From Paractinoplanes pyxinae (GTDB lineage Bacteria > Actinomycetota > Actinomycetes > Mycobacteriales > Micromonosporaceae), in NCBI RefSeq assembly GCF_026626335.1, contig NZ_JAPNTZ010000008.1, positions 186,001-250,000 on the forward strand: a DNA stretch of 64,000 nt, given 5' to 3'. A program made the translations under genes and the position numbers. The stretch's first letter is position 1; every line of letters starts with the position of its first letter. Below the pieces are notes generated by a model. It did not search any database. It was not told the DNA's origin and saw nothing but the letters and a program-made list of their open reading frames with translations. Positions 33,520-42,213 of the stretch are shown one piece after another.

Positions 33520-34603
33520 GGTCCTCATCTGGCGCAGTGCGATGCTGCTGGGCTCCGAGACCTTCGTCCGCACCCAGGCCGACGCGCTGACCCGCTGGGA
33601 GCCCGTCTACGCCGGCGCCACGAAGATCGACTCGCCGCTGTCGCGCGACACCGACCTCATCGCCTATCCGAGCGAGGCCGATCGTCGGGCGTTCCTGCGC
33701 CTGCGGCTGACCGGCACGTCGCCTCACCTGCAAAAGACAATTGCGGCCGTACGTCCTGAGCTGGTGCACGCCCATTTCGGTGGCGACGGCTGGTTGATCA
33801 GCGCGTCCGCCGCCCGGGCCCGGCTGCCGCTGATCGTCACACTGCACGGGCACGACGTGACCCGCCAGCCGTCCAGCACCGGCCCCAAGGGCGTCCGCTA
33901 CCGCCGCAACCTGCGCACGGTCTTCCAGCGCGCGAAGGTGCTGATCGCCGTCTCCGAGGTGATCCGCGAACGCGCGATCCACTGGGGCGCCGACCCGGCC
34001 AAGGTCCGCGTCCACTACAACGGCGTGCCCATCCCGACGGAAGTCCCCGACGTCCCGAAGCAGTACGACGTCGCCTTCGTCGGCCGCTTCGTCGAGAAGA
34101 AGGGCGCCGACGACCTGATCGCCGCCCTGGCCACAGTGAAGGCGAAGGCCCTGTTCATCGGCGACGGCCCCCGCTTCGCCGAGATGCAGGGCTACGCCCG
34201 CAGCCTGAACGTGGACGCCACCTTCCTGGGCGCCCGCCCCGCCGACGAGGTCTACCGCCTGCTGGCCCAGTCCCGCCTGCTGGCCGCCCCCTCCCGAACC
34301 GCCGCCGACGGCGACAGCGAGGGCCTACCCACCACAGTCGTCGAGGCAATGGCCTTGGGCCTGCCGGTCGTCTCCACCCACCACAGCGGCATCCCCGAGG
34401 CAGTGACCGACGGCGTGACCGGCCTGCTGGGCCCCGAAGGCGACCGCGAAGCCCTGACGGCCAACCTGCGCAAGCTCCTGGACGACCCCGCCCTGCAAGC
34501 GAGCATGGGCAAGGCCGCCCGAGCCCGAGCCGAAGCCGACTTCGACGCCGCCAAGCAAAGCAGCCGCCTCGAGGACATCTACGACGAGGCCCGCAACACC
34601 TGA
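33512..34603 (+). CDS. Family 4 glycosyltransferase
   Basis: A 363-aa GT-B enzyme. HAHFGGDGWLISASAAR and LHGHDV belong to the acceptor-side domain. VAFVGRFVEKKGADDLIAAL and PSRTAADGDSEGLPTTVVEA (the E-x7-E donor motif) mark the donor-side domain. The ATG at 33512 overlaps the end of the GT2 gene. It is probably a retaining transferase acting with the GT2 partner on an extracellular polysaccharide or glycolipid. Product unknown. Confidence 0.92.
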   Translation: MPKVLIWRSAMLLGSETFVRTQADALTRWEPVYAGATKIDSPLSRDTDLIAYPSEADRRAFLRLRLTGTSPHLQKTIAAVRPELVHAHFGGDGWLISASAARARLPLIVTLHGHDVTRQPSSTGPKGVRYRRNLRTVFQRAKVLIAVSEVIRERAIHWGADPAKVRVHYNGVPIPTEVPDVPKQYDVAFVGRFVEKKGADDLIAALATVKAKALFIGDGPRFAEMQGYARSLNVDATFLGARPADEVYRLLAQSRLLAAPSRTAADGDSEGLPTTVVEAMALGLPVVSTHHSGIPEAVTDGVTGLLGPEGDREALTANLRKLLDDPALQASMGKAARARAEADFDAAKQSSRLEDIYDEARNT

Positions 34604-34770
34604 CCGCCGAGCGCTCCCCGAATTGCGCGAGCAACCGGGCGGGGGTCGGCAAAGGCGAACAGCCGCTGCTCGAACGCCGGCGACCGAAAGCCCGCGAACG
34701 AAGCTCAGGTCGGCACGAGCCGTTCCGATGGTGCGGGGTGTCTCGTCGTCGTGCCTTCAGGAGTCATTCG

Positions 34771-35181
34771 ATGCGCTTCAACCGACTGGCGGCTGCCATC
34801 GCATGCGCGATCACGGCCGGCAGTTCTCTCGTCGCCGCGCCCGCGTCGGCGGCGGCCAAGCCGGGTGTGGTCGTCAACTACTGGTCCACGCCCGTCGTCG
34901 TGAAGGTCAAGCCGAAGAAGATCGAGCCGTTCAAAGACCTGTACTACACCAACATCAAATGGACGAAGCTGACCAGCAGTACGGGTTACGCGACGAGCAT
35001 CCGGCACATCAACAGCTGTGAACCCTCATGTGCCGACGCTAATTACGTGACGCAGAAGGTCAGCATGAAGTTCACCCGAGTGCGAACCACATCGACCAAA
35101 CGCCGCGTCTTCACACAGGTTCGCGTGACAGTTTTGAAAACACACAAAACAGAAACGCACGCTCTTCCCCTCAAAGGCTAA
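34771..35181 (+). CDS. Small secreted protein, function unknown
   Basis: A 136-aa exported protein. A signal peptide ends near APASAAA (about residue 31). The mature part is Lys- and Thr-rich with two cysteines in CEPSCAD that could pair. AGGAG lies 8 nt before the ATG at 34771. Its codons are noticeably more A/T-rich than the neighbours (AAAACACACAAAACAGAAAC near 35139), which may mean acquisition or strong constraint on lysine content. It is monocistronic. Confidence 0.7.
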   Translation: MRFNRLAAAIACAITAGSSLVAAPASAAAKPGVVVNYWSTPVVVKVKPKKIEPFKDLYYTNIKWTKLTSSTGYATSIRHINSCEPSCADANYVTQKVSMKFTRVRTTSTKRRVFTQVRVTVLKTHKTETHALPLKG

Positions 35182-35243
35182 TGGGAGTAGCGGCAATCCG
35201 GCCGGGCTCGCCGGCATGGATCTGGCATCGCTAGGCTCCGTCG

Positions 35244-35678
35244 GTGCCTCGCCATCCTGGGTATCCGTTCGAGCCGAAATCCATGGCCCACATTCGGCCC
35301 GGGGACTTCTGGGGCATCCCGACCCGGCGCGGCGGGTGGTGTTGCTGCGGGCAGGTGCTCGGCTTCTACGAGTGGACGACGCCGCGCTCTCTTGTTGTCG
35401 GGCTGCTGGACTGGTGCGAACCGCAGCCGCCTACCGCTGAGGCGATCTCGGGCGCGGCGGTGCTTCGTTCCGGTAACGCGCACTTCAAGACTGTGCGGAA
35501 GACCGGCGGCATGCTTCTCGGGAGTGCTGAACCGCCGGCGGTGGCGGGCATCGACGACCCGAATCTTGTTACTTGGGGCTACAAAGTGATCGAAGGATTG
35601 GCGCACGAGCATTTCGGGCGCCATTTCCCGGAATCCCCCGTGCCGGCGATCGAACGGCCCGCCGGTTTCGCCAGCTGA
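35244..35678 (+). CDS. Hypothetical protein, possibly Imm26-like
   Basis: A 144-aa soluble protein. HIRPGDFWGIPTRRGGW followed by CCCGQVLGF recalls the N-terminal strands of Imm26-type immunity proteins, but the match is by eye and weak. No toxin gene is adjacent. GTG 35244 and ATG 35283 are both possible starts. The final 29 bp of the gene lie in the first copy of a 76-bp tandem repeat. Confidence 0.55.
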   Translation: MPRHPGYPFEPKSMAHIRPGDFWGIPTRRGGWCCCGQVLGFYEWTTPRSLVVGLLDWCEPQPPTAEAISGAAVLRSGNAHFKTVRKTGGMLLGSAEPPAVAGIDDPNLVTWGYKVIEGLAHEHFGRHFPESPVPAIERPAGFAS

Positions 35679-35877
35679 GTGCTGCCGGTCGCGCAGCCCG
35701 ATTCCGAGCCGTCCCGGCTGATCAGTCGAACGGCCCGCCGGTATCGCGGGCTGAGTACCAACGGCCGCGGCCGCGAGCTCCGAGCCGTCCCGGCTGGTCA
35801 ATCGAACGGCCCGCCGGTGTCGCCGGCTGAATGCGACCGGCCGCGGCCCCGAGCTCCGAGCCGGCCCGGCTGTCAGT
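35650..35877. repeat. 76-bp tandem repeat, three copies, between convergent genes
   Basis: TCGAACGGCCCGCCGGT occurs at 35650, 35726 and 35802, exactly 76 bp apart, and GAGCCGTCCCGGCTG-type blocks follow with the same period. The first copy covers the stop of the 35244 gene and the third reaches the stop (35873) of the convergent methyltransferase-like gene. Confidence 0.88.
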
Positions 35878-37318
35878 TGCCTCGGGTTCGGCGGACTACC
35901 GATCGCATGGCGCGCTTTCCTGCTCTCAGGCCGCCGACCAGGCTGGTGGCTGCTTTGCCGGGGATGGTGGCCGACAAGAGGGCGTTCATCTGGCGTACGC
36001 GCTTCAGTTCGGCCTCCCGGCGGAACAGCATCTGCTCGTACCACTCGTGTTTGGCTTTGGCCTCGGACAGTTCGCGGGTCAGGCGGTCGCGGTCGGCCAG
36101 CAGGTCGGCCACGGCGTGAGCGGGGGGCTCGTCGGCGGGCGGGACGTCGGACGGCTCCAGTTCGCGGCCGGTCATGCCGGCCAGGACGGCGGTGAGCTCG
36201 GCTTCGTCAGCCGGGATGGGCCACAGGTGGGCGTAGCCGCCGGCGATGGCCTCGCGGGCGAACGCTCGGAGCGCACTCAATGGCTCGCCGGCCGGCGCAA
36301 GAGCAGTCAGGTCACCGTCGGCGGTCACGACGATCTGGCCCGCGGGTACGCCGGCGGCGGGGGCCGACTGCCAGGTGCTCAGCAGGTCGCGCATGGTGGG
36401 CAGGTCGCGGCGCTGGGCGGCGGCCAGCAGGTGATCCTGCAGGGTACGGCCGCGCGGCAGGGCGACATCAGGAAGCCGGAATTCCGCACCGTTGATCACC
36501 GCGTCGGCGGCCTCGCCACGCACAGAAGGAAGAGCGCCGGCAGCGCGGCGGGCAATCACGAACCAGGCGGGAGCCAGCTCGGCCGCCAAGCCGTTCCGCA
36601 CGGCGGCGGTGGCCAGGCGAGCGGGATCGGTCAGGACGTTGGTCGAAGGCTGGACGGCGGTGACCACCGCCGCCTCCAGGGTGCCGGACAGATCGGGCGA
36701 CGCCAGGATCTCACGGCTCAGCAGCACCGTGGGCGACGACAGTGAGGGGTACGCCGCGTAGTCACGCTCGACCTGGAGCCCACGAACAGTCAGATGAGCG
36801 AGCAACCCCGCGTGTCCGGCGGGCCGAGCCGGATCGTGATCGTCGGGGACCTCCCACTCGGCGTCGGTGGGGGCGGCCGGCAGGGCCACCAACCGGTCGA
36901 CGCCGAACAGGTTCTGCACGCCCAGCAGCAGGCGACCGCCCGGCTTCAGCACGGCCAGCAGCAGATCGAGCGTCTCGCTCCACGAGTGCGGCTCGGCCTC
37001 GGCCGACAGCAGGCGATCGAGCCCGTCCAGAGCGATCACCGTGTCGTACTCCGGCGAGGCGGCCAGCTTCTCCAGGCTTCCGCACAGAACCGCAACGCCC
37101 GAAGACGAAAGCAATGCAGCGTCGGCGTCGCCACGGACCAGCACCGTCGGCTGAGCCAGTCTGCCGATGAGCTCCGGGTCGTGCGGCCCGGCCACCAACG
37201 TACGGCCGGAAGCCTGAGACAACAGCGACCGCAACGTGGCACCGGAGTCGGGCGGGCGGCCGTGGCTGCCGTCGAGGTCGGACCAGAGGAGCATTTCCCC
37301 GCCGATCAGGGTGGTCAT
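35873..37318 (-). CDS. Methyltransferase-like protein with C-terminal coiled coil
   Basis: A 481-aa protein. Residues about 35-215 look like a class I methyltransferase fold: YDTVIALDGLDRLL and LLAVLKPGGRLLLGVQNLFG match motifs after the cofactor loop, although the glycine-rich motif I is poorly kept. The middle is unassigned. Residues about 410-450 (LLADRDRLTRELSEAKAKHE) predict a coiled coil, followed by a basic tail. The ATG overlaps the stop of the TagB-like gene (ATGA). Likely a surface-glycan modification enzyme; catalysis is uncertain. Confidence 0.7.
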   Translation of the reverse strand: MTTLIGGEMLLWSDLDGSHGRPPDSGATLRSLLSQASGRTLVAGPHDPELIGRLAQPTVLVRGDADAALLSSSGVAVLCGSLEKLAASPEYDTVIALDGLDRLLSAEAEPHSWSETLDLLLAVLKPGGRLLLGVQNLFGVDRLVALPAAPTDAEWEVPDDHDPARPAGHAGLLAHLTVRGLQVERDYAAYPSLSSPTVLLSREILASPDLSGTLEAAVVTAVQPSTNVLTDPARLATAAVRNGLAAELAPAWFVIARRAAGALPSVRGEAADAVINGAEFRLPDVALPRGRTLQDHLLAAAQRRDLPTMRDLLSTWQSAPAAGVPAGQIVVTADGDLTALAPAGEPLSALRAFAREAIAGGYAHLWPIPADEAELTAVLAGMTGRELEPSDVPPADEPPAHAVADLLADRDRLTRELSEAKAKHEWYEQMLFRREAELKRVRQMNALLSATIPGKAATSLVGGLRAGKRAMRSVVRRTRGN

Positions 37319-38190
37319 CGGGTCAGCACTCCGGTCAGCTCGATGTCGGGATCTTCACGCAGGGACGGCCAGCCGAGCACGCGCCGCAGCTCGGCCGGCG
37401 GCAGCAGACGGTCGGCGCCCAGCTCGGCGACGGCTATCCGGCGCGCTGCCTCGAGGTTCAGCGACGCACCGTGCATCTCTGCCCATTCCCGTACGATCCT
37501 CGCCTGACCGCCGAAGGCCGATTTCTCGCGCTCCAGCTGCATGGGGTCACCGTAGACGGCAGGCTCACAGCCGGCGAGGGTGCCGTACATGATGGCGCTG
37601 CTCAACCGGTTCGAGGCCACGCGGGAATGTCTGCGCTGCTCAGCGAGTTGACGGTAGAGAAACCCGGGGTCGAGGTCCTTCCACCATCCACCCCGGTAGC
37701 CGTGGGAGATCACCCGGAAGCCGGCCCGCTCGTAGGTCGCCCGGACCCGCTTGTCTCGGAACTCCTGCCAGTACAGGCACACCGTCACCGGGCCCTCCTC
37801 GGTGGCCTTGATCTCGTCGATCAGACCCTCGTGGTTGCCGATGATGTGCTGCCCCTCCCAGCCGTGGAACGGATAGAACAGCGTGCCCTCGCGCGGCGGC
37901 GCGTCGGCCGGTTCGGGTTCCATCGCTATCAGGTACGCCCATGGGGAGCCCACCACGTACACCTCACGCCGCCCGAGCGACCAGGCCCGGCGCCGCACCC
38001 GCTCCGACCAGACGAACTTCGGCACGCCCGGGACGTACTCGTGGTCGGGGGCCATGCCGTCGCCGATGTTCCAGCCGTGCTGCAGGTAGCCGTGCAGGCG
38101 GGGCGGATCGGTGTCGTCGAGGCCGCAGTAGCGGGCCAGGACATGGCTGTGGCCGTAGTAGTGGTTCGCGTGGTGCACGCCGCATTCCAT
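37315..38190 (-). CDS. Putative glycan-synthesis protein (TagB/SpsB glycosyltransferase-like)
   Basis: A 291-aa protein. LHGYLQHGWNIGDG near the N-terminus, VCLYWQEFRD in the middle and ASNRLSSAIMYGTLAGCEPAVYG near the end resemble the donor-binding region of TagB/SpsB or capsule-type transferases, in which a conserved Ser-rich turn contacts the nucleotide. The ATG at 38190 is preferred; the frame runs 59 codons further but that part is low-complexity and antisense to the rho leader. It is coupled to the methyltransferase-like gene. The substrate cannot be stated. Confidence 0.62.
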   Translation of the reverse strand: MECGVHHANHYYGHSHVLARYCGLDDTDPPRLHGYLQHGWNIGDGMAPDHEYVPGVPKFVWSERVRRRAWSLGRREVYVVGSPWAYLIAMEPEPADAPPREGTLFYPFHGWEGQHIIGNHEGLIDEIKATEEGPVTVCLYWQEFRDKRVRATYERAGFRVISHGYRGGWWKDLDPGFLYRQLAEQRRHSRVASNRLSSAIMYGTLAGCEPAVYGDPMQLEREKSAFGGQARIVREWAEMHGASLNLEAARRIAVAELGADRLLPPAELRRVLGWPSLREDPDIELTGVLTR

Positions 38191-38324
38191 ACCGTCCAGG
38201 CATCCGGCCGGCAAACACGGCGTGTCCGCCGGATGTCGAGTCTTGCGCCGCCGCGACGGGATGCTACCTTTACCGCAGCCACCGGGCGCGGCTCCAGTCT
38301 TGGAAGCCCCCGGGGCGCCTTTCC

Positions 38325-38376
38325 CGGCCGCGTTGTTTCCGGCCGTTTTCATCACAGCGCCCAACACGGGCGTTTT
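38325..38376 (+). promoter_or_regulatory. Tandem terminator-like hairpins in the rho leader
   Basis: CGGCCG (38325-38330) pairs with CGGCCG (38340-38345) and is followed by TTTT. Then CGCCC (38358-38362) pairs with GGGCG (38368-38372) and is again followed by TTTT. U tracts are rare in this GC-rich DNA, so two in a row suggest attenuation of the downstream rho gene. Confidence 0.55.
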
Positions 38377-38383
38377 CTCTCAC

Positions 38384-38399
38384 CCTGCGATGTCGCAGG
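38384..38399 (+). promoter_or_regulatory. Stem next to the rho ribosome site
   Basis: CCTGCGA (38384-38390) and TCGCAGG (38393-38399) form a 7-bp stem ending 5 nt before the GAGGAG ribosome site (38405-38410). The 2-nt loop is tight, so it may open or shift by a pair. Confidence 0.4.
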
Positions 38400-38417
38400 C
38401 TCTTGAGGAGTACCCCC

Positions 38418-39527
38418 ATGACAAGCACCACCATCAACACGAACACCCCGGCGGAGGTCGTCCTCGAGGACGCTCTGCTCGACATCGTCGACGACCGCGC
38501 GTGGTTGCGCGTCGACGGCTACCTGCCCGGCCGCAACGACATTCCGGTGAACACGCACGAGGTTCGCCGGCTCGGTCTGCGCCGCGGCGACAAAGTCAAC
38601 GGCATTGCCCGTACGAACGGACGCAAGCCCGCCACCCTGCAGCTTGACCGGCCGATGGGCCGCAGGCCCGATTTCTACGAGCTCACCGCGCTCTACCCCC
38701 AGGAGCGGCTGCGTCTCGAGACCGACCCGAAGCTGCTCACCACCCGCGTCATCGACCTGGCCATGCCCATCGGCAAGGGCCAGCGAGCGCTGATCGTGGC
38801 CCCGCCCAAGGCCGGCAAGACCACGATCCTCAAGCAGATCGCCCAGGCCATCGCGCACAACAACCCCGAGGTGCACCTGATGGTCGTGCTGGTCGACGAG
38901 CGGCCCGAGGAGGTCACCGACTTCAGCCGCACCGTCGACGGCGAGATCGTCGCGGCCACCTTCGACCGGCCTCCCCACGAGCACGCGGCGCTGGCCGAAC
39001 TGGCCATCGAGCGGGCCAAGCGCCTGGTCGAGCAGGGCCAGGACGTCGTCGTGCTGCTCGACTCGATCACCCGGCTGGGTCGCGCGTACAACCTGATGGC
39101 GCCGGGCCGCGGCCGTACGCTGACCGGCGGCCTGGACGCGTCGGCCCTGCACCCGCCGAAGCGCTTCCTCGGCGCGGCGCGCAACATCGACGGCGGCGGC
39201 TCGCTCACCATCATCGCCACGGCGCTGGTCGAGAACGGCTCCGCGATGGACACCGTCATCTTCGAGGAGTTCAAGAGCACCGGCAACGCCGAGCTCAAAC
39301 TGGACCGTACGCTGGCCGAGGGTCGCATCTTCCCGGCCATCGACCTCTCCTCGACCGGCACCCGGCACGACGAGACGCTGCTCTCCCCGGCCGAACTCGC
39401 CATCGTGACCCAGGTGCGGCGGGTGCTGGGCACCCCGGACGCCATGCGGCAACTGCTCGACCAGCTGCGTGGCACGACGTCCAACAACGAGTTCCTGCGC
39501 CGGGTGGCCCACTCCCTGGCCGCGTAG
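38418..39527 (+). CDS. rho: Short transcription termination factor Rho
   Basis: A 369-aa hexameric RNA-dependent ATPase that ends transcription. A cold-shock-type RNA-binding domain (about residues 12-85, DIPVNTHEVRRLGLRRGDKV) precedes the ATPase core: Walker A APPKAGKTTIL (about 129), Walker B VVVLLDSITRLGRAYN, the DASALHPPKRFLGAARNI segment and the R-loop STGNAELKLDR. The N-terminal helix bundle of E. coli Rho (419 aa) and the long insert of typical actinobacterial Rho (often over 600 aa) are both absent. It is therefore probably a second, minimal Rho. ATG 38418 has GAGGAG 7 nt upstream. A structured leader precedes it. Confidence 0.9.
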   Translation: MTSTTINTNTPAEVVLEDALLDIVDDRAWLRVDGYLPGRNDIPVNTHEVRRLGLRRGDKVNGIARTNGRKPATLQLDRPMGRRPDFYELTALYPQERLRLETDPKLLTTRVIDLAMPIGKGQRALIVAPPKAGKTTILKQIAQAIAHNNPEVHLMVVLVDERPEEVTDFSRTVDGEIVAATFDRPPHEHAALAELAIERAKRLVEQGQDVVVLLDSITRLGRAYNLMAPGRGRTLTGGLDASALHPPKRFLGAARNIDGGGSLTIIATALVENGSAMDTVIFEEFKSTGNAELKLDRTLAEGRIFPAIDLSSTGTRHDETLLSPAELAIVTQVRRVLGTPDAMRQLLDQLRGTTSNNEFLRRVAHSLAA

Positions 39528-39531
39528 AACG

Positions 39532-40275
39532 TCACTTCGCCGGTTGCGCGTTCCTGAAAATCCGGCCGTCATTGAGCTGTACGTCGTAGGTGCGCGGCAC
39601 ATCTTCGCCGTCCACGATGGCTGGTTCCGGCCACCACGCGACCCATCGGCCATCGCTGACGGTCGCTTGCACGGTCAATCCCCCGGTGTGTATGACCAAT
39701 CCGGCCACGTCCGGGCCGGCCGCCCCCTCAGTGACGGAAACGCCCTCGGGATAGACGGCCAGAGCGCCCTCGATGAAGCGGCCCGCAGGTGCCGGCCGGA
39801 AGTTGCCGGAGCTGCTGGCGTTGCCGGTCTTCACGTCGTCGACGTCGTCGGTGCCGGGCAGGTTGTGGGCCAGGCAGAAGCCGGTCGAGGCCGGATCGTC
39901 GTGGCGGTAGAGCATGGTCACGATCTCGCCGCGACGCTCGGCCAGGGCGAGCTCGGCCCGGCTGAGGTCGAGGTGATCGTAGATGCGCATCTCCTTGCGG
40001 CAGGCCTTCCCGACCAGTGTGGTCTCGGCGGGGCTCAGTGCCACGGGGATCGGCGTCCAGGTGGCGTACGCGCGATCGCTCTTACCCCACGGCACCACGA
40101 GAACCAGGACCGCGACCGTGGCCGCCAGTGCCGGGACCAGCATCCAGCCTTTGATCAACTGGCGGCGGGGCGGGTCGGGCGGCGTGGCGACGATCCGGTC
40201 GAGGGTGGCGGCGGCCCGCTCGTACTGCTCGAAGGTGGGTGGGACGGCGACGTCCAGCGCTCGCAGCGACTTCAC
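39532..40275 (-). CDS. CU044_5270-like membrane protein, partner of an ECF sigma factor
   Basis: A 247-aa protein with one membrane segment (MLVPALAATVAVLVLVVPWG, about residues 45-64) and an extracytoplasmic part carrying two cysteines. The N-terminal cytoplasmic region (LRALDVAVPPTFEQYERAAA) is the hallmark of CU044_5270 proteins, encoded beside ECF sigma genes and probably anti-sigma or sensor partners. The GTG at 40275 overlaps the sigma stop as GTGA. It ends 4 bp from the convergent rho gene. Confidence 0.8.
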   Translation of the reverse strand: MKSLRALDVAVPPTFEQYERAAATLDRIVATPPDPPRRQLIKGWMLVPALAATVAVLVLVVPWGKSDRAYATWTPIPVALSPAETTLVGKACRKEMRIYDHLDLSRAELALAERRGEIVTMLYRHDDPASTGFCLAHNLPGTDDVDDVKTGNASSSGNFRPAPAGRFIEGALAVYPEGVSVTEGAAGPDVAGLVIHTGGLTVQATVSDGRWVAWWPEPAIVDGEDVPRTYDVQLNDGRIFRNAQPAK

Positions 40276-40802
40276 GACTGGGCCTCCATCAGCTCGGTGG
40301 GAAAGGCGCCCGGCGCCAGATGCCCGCGCAAGGCCCGGCGGGCGCGCATCAGACGGATCCGGTAGCTCGCGGCGCTGATCCCGAGCACCCGGGCGGCCTG
40401 CGTGGAACTCAGATCCTCGAAGACAGTCAGGGCCAGCGTTTCCTGCTCGGCCGGCGTCAGCCGCTTCCACGCGACGGCCAGGTCGATCAGGTCGGCCGAC
40501 GGCTCGTTGCCGTCGACAAGCGGCATCGACGCCACGCGTACGGCTAATGCCTCTTGTCTGCCCTGACCGCGCTGGGCGTTGAGCAGGCAGTGGCGGGCTA
40601 TCCCGAAGACCCACGCGCGGGCGTCGTCCCGTTTCCGGGGCGCGTCGTCGAACCGGCGCCACACCACCAGGAACGCCTCGGCCACCACGTCCTCGGCCTG
40701 GCTCAGATGGCCCCGGCGCTGGGCGAAGGCCAGGACATCGGCGTACGCGTCGGCGTAGAGCGCTCGGAAGCGGCCCTCACGGTCGGCTCGCAGTGTCGTC
40801 AC
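40272..40802 (-). CDS. ECF-family RNA polymerase sigma factor
   Basis: A 176-aa sigma factor. Region 2 spans about residues 12-80 (ALYADAYADVLAFAQRRG, AEDVVAEAFLVVWRR, ARAWVFGIARHCLLN). Region 4 spans about 115-165 (LTPAEQETLALTVFEDLSST, QAARVLGISAASYRIRL). It is translationally coupled to the membrane protein that follows, which likely controls it. The 121-bp upstream region to 40923 shows no second gene. Confidence 0.92.
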   Translation of the reverse strand: MTTLRADREGRFRALYADAYADVLAFAQRRGHLSQAEDVVAEAFLVVWRRFDDAPRKRDDARAWVFGIARHCLLNAQRGQGRQEALAVRVASMPLVDGNEPSADLIDLAVAWKRLTPAEQETLALTVFEDLSSTQAARVLGISAASYRIRLMRARRALRGHLAPGAFPTELMEAQS

Positions 40803-40923
40803 ACCCCTACCTGTCCGCCCAGCCGTCGATTGTTACGCCGGCTGCGTTCCCGACCCGTCAGGAACGTAGCGGGCGGGCCTGAGCTCCCGAAATTCCGTTG
40901 ATCGCGGTCTCTACCGTGGAGTC

Positions 40924-41199
40924 ATGACGTGGATCGCCGTCTCGGCCGCCGTGATTGCCGCGCTGTGCGCCGGCCTGTGGGTGTGGGGCCGCCGGCGTCG
41001 TAAGCCCGTGGACAAGCTGGCCGCGGCTCGCAAGGCCGCCGGGCAGATCCGGCGCGAGCGGAAGCGGCCCGGCGATGACATCTTCCGCCGCGGCCGGGGC
41101 GTGCCGGACAGGCACACGGGTGCGGTCGGCGAGAACGACCACTTCCGCGCGGCAGCCGGCTTCGACGGCGGCAGCGGTGGCGGCGGCGGGAGCGACTGA
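40924..41199 (+). CDS. Small single-pass membrane protein
   Basis: A 91-aa protein. Residues 3-22 form a membrane helix (WIAVSAAVIAALCAGLWVWG) followed by a very basic cytoplasmic stretch (RRRRK) and a Gly/Ser-rich tail. The topology suggests an N-terminal anchor with the tail inside. No family is recognised. It lies 4 bp upstream of the acetyltransferase gene, so it is probably co-transcribed with that gene and the lipoprotein after it. Confidence 0.65.
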   Translation: MTWIAVSAAVIAALCAGLWVWGRRRRKPVDKLAAARKAAGQIRRERKRPGDDIFRRGRGVPDRHTGAVGENDHFRAAAGFDGGSGGGGGSD

Positions 41200-41203
41200 G
41201 CCG

Positions 41204-41731
41204 GTGGACGTGCGGATCGCGAAATGCCGGGCGGAGGACGTTGCGGCGCTGGAGAAGGTGCTGCCCTCGCCGGGGTTGAGCGGGTATCACGAGGCTCGCT
41301 ATCGGCGGCAGGTCGCCGGGGGCGGCACCTATCTAGTGGCCTGCGTCGACGATGGACTGCCGGGCGGGTCGGGCGAGATCATCTGGGGCGGTTGCGGGGC
41401 GGCCGAGGTTCAGGCGGCGTTTCCCGGGGTGCCGGAGCTCAGTGGGCTGAGCGTGGTGCCGCGGCGGCAGGGGCAGGGCATCGGGACGGCGCTGATCAGT
41501 GCGGCCGAGTCGGTGGTGGTCGCGCGGGGCGTGGGGCGGCTCGGGATGGGTGTGGACGACTCGAACGGGCGGGCGGCGGCGCTCTACCTCCGGCTGGGCT
41601 ATGCCGAGACGGGGTGCCACTATCTCGACCGTTACCACTACGTCGACGACAGCGGCGAACGTCATGAGGTGGCGGATCCCTGCCGGTTCCTGGTCAAAGA
41701 GCTGCGGCCGCCTGCCACTATCGGCGGGTGA
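41204..41731 (+). CDS. GNAT-family N-acetyltransferase
   Basis: A 175-aa enzyme. The acetyl-CoA site reads LSVVPRRQGQGIGTALISAA (about residues 85-104), followed by the GMGVDDSNGRAAALYLRLGY strand. The GTG at 41204 is the first start after the small membrane gene. Its stop overlaps the GTG of the lipoprotein gene (GTGA). Substrate unknown. Confidence 0.87.
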   Translation: MDVRIAKCRAEDVAALEKVLPSPGLSGYHEARYRRQVAGGGTYLVACVDDGLPGGSGEIIWGGCGAAEVQAAFPGVPELSGLSVVPRRQGQGIGTALISAAESVVVARGVGRLGMGVDDSNGRAAALYLRLGYAETGCHYLDRYHYVDDSGERHEVADPCRFLVKELRPPATIGG

Positions 41732-42213
41732 TCAAGACTTACGTGCTCGCGCTCGCCGCTGCTCTCACCATCGGAGGCTGCGGCGACGAACCGGAGCCGG
41801 AGCCTGCTGCACCTGCCTCCACTCCAGAGTCGGCGGCGCCGAGTTCTTCGCCGGCGGCCTCGGTGGCACCGGTGAAGGCGCCCGCTGTCGCCGACGGTGA
41901 GCTGGTGCGGCGGGTGATGACGATCCGCGACCGGGTGCCGAACGAGCAGACCACCATTCACCGCCTGTCCGACGGCACCGGCGAGTACATGGTTCAGGCG
42001 GCGTGCGCCGACCAGAAACCGGACAAGACCTTGACGTACGTCGTGAAGGTCGGCAAGGCACAGCGGGAGCTCGTGCGGGGCGAGTTCCCCTGCGACGGAT
42101 CAGTGCGGCAGGACGGGATCAGCACGTTGGAACGCGGGCAGGTGCTGATCTATCTGGACGGCGGGCCGGTCGAGTCGGCGTACGCGCTGATCAGGCCGCT
42201 CGGGACGCAATGA
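41728..42213 (+). CDS. Putative lipoprotein, function unknown
   Basis: A 161-aa exported lipoprotein with lipobox TIGGC (Cys about 18), then a Glu/Pro/Ala/Ser-rich spacer and a small folded domain with two cysteines (QAACADQ and FPCDG). The role is unknown. It is coupled to the acetyltransferase, and its last 23 bp overlap the convergent nucleotidyltransferase gene. Confidence 0.72.
   Translation: MIKTYVLALAAALTIGGCGDEPEPEPAAPASTPESAAPSSSPAASVAPVKAPAVADGELVRRVMTIRDRVPNEQTTIHRLSDGTGEYMVQAACADQKPDKTLTYVVKVGKAQRELVRGEFPCDGSVRQDGISTLERGQVLIYLDGGPVESAYALIRPLGTQ

Noticed and set aside
35650..35877. Attachment site or iterons of a mobile element
   Set aside because: No integrase, replication protein or tRNA nearby; repeats coincide with gene ends rather than element boundaries.
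38191..38367. N-terminal extension of the TagB-like protein into the rho leader
   Set aside because: The extra 59 codons are low-complexity and overlap leader hairpins on the other strand; the ATG at 38190 starts the family-like sequence.
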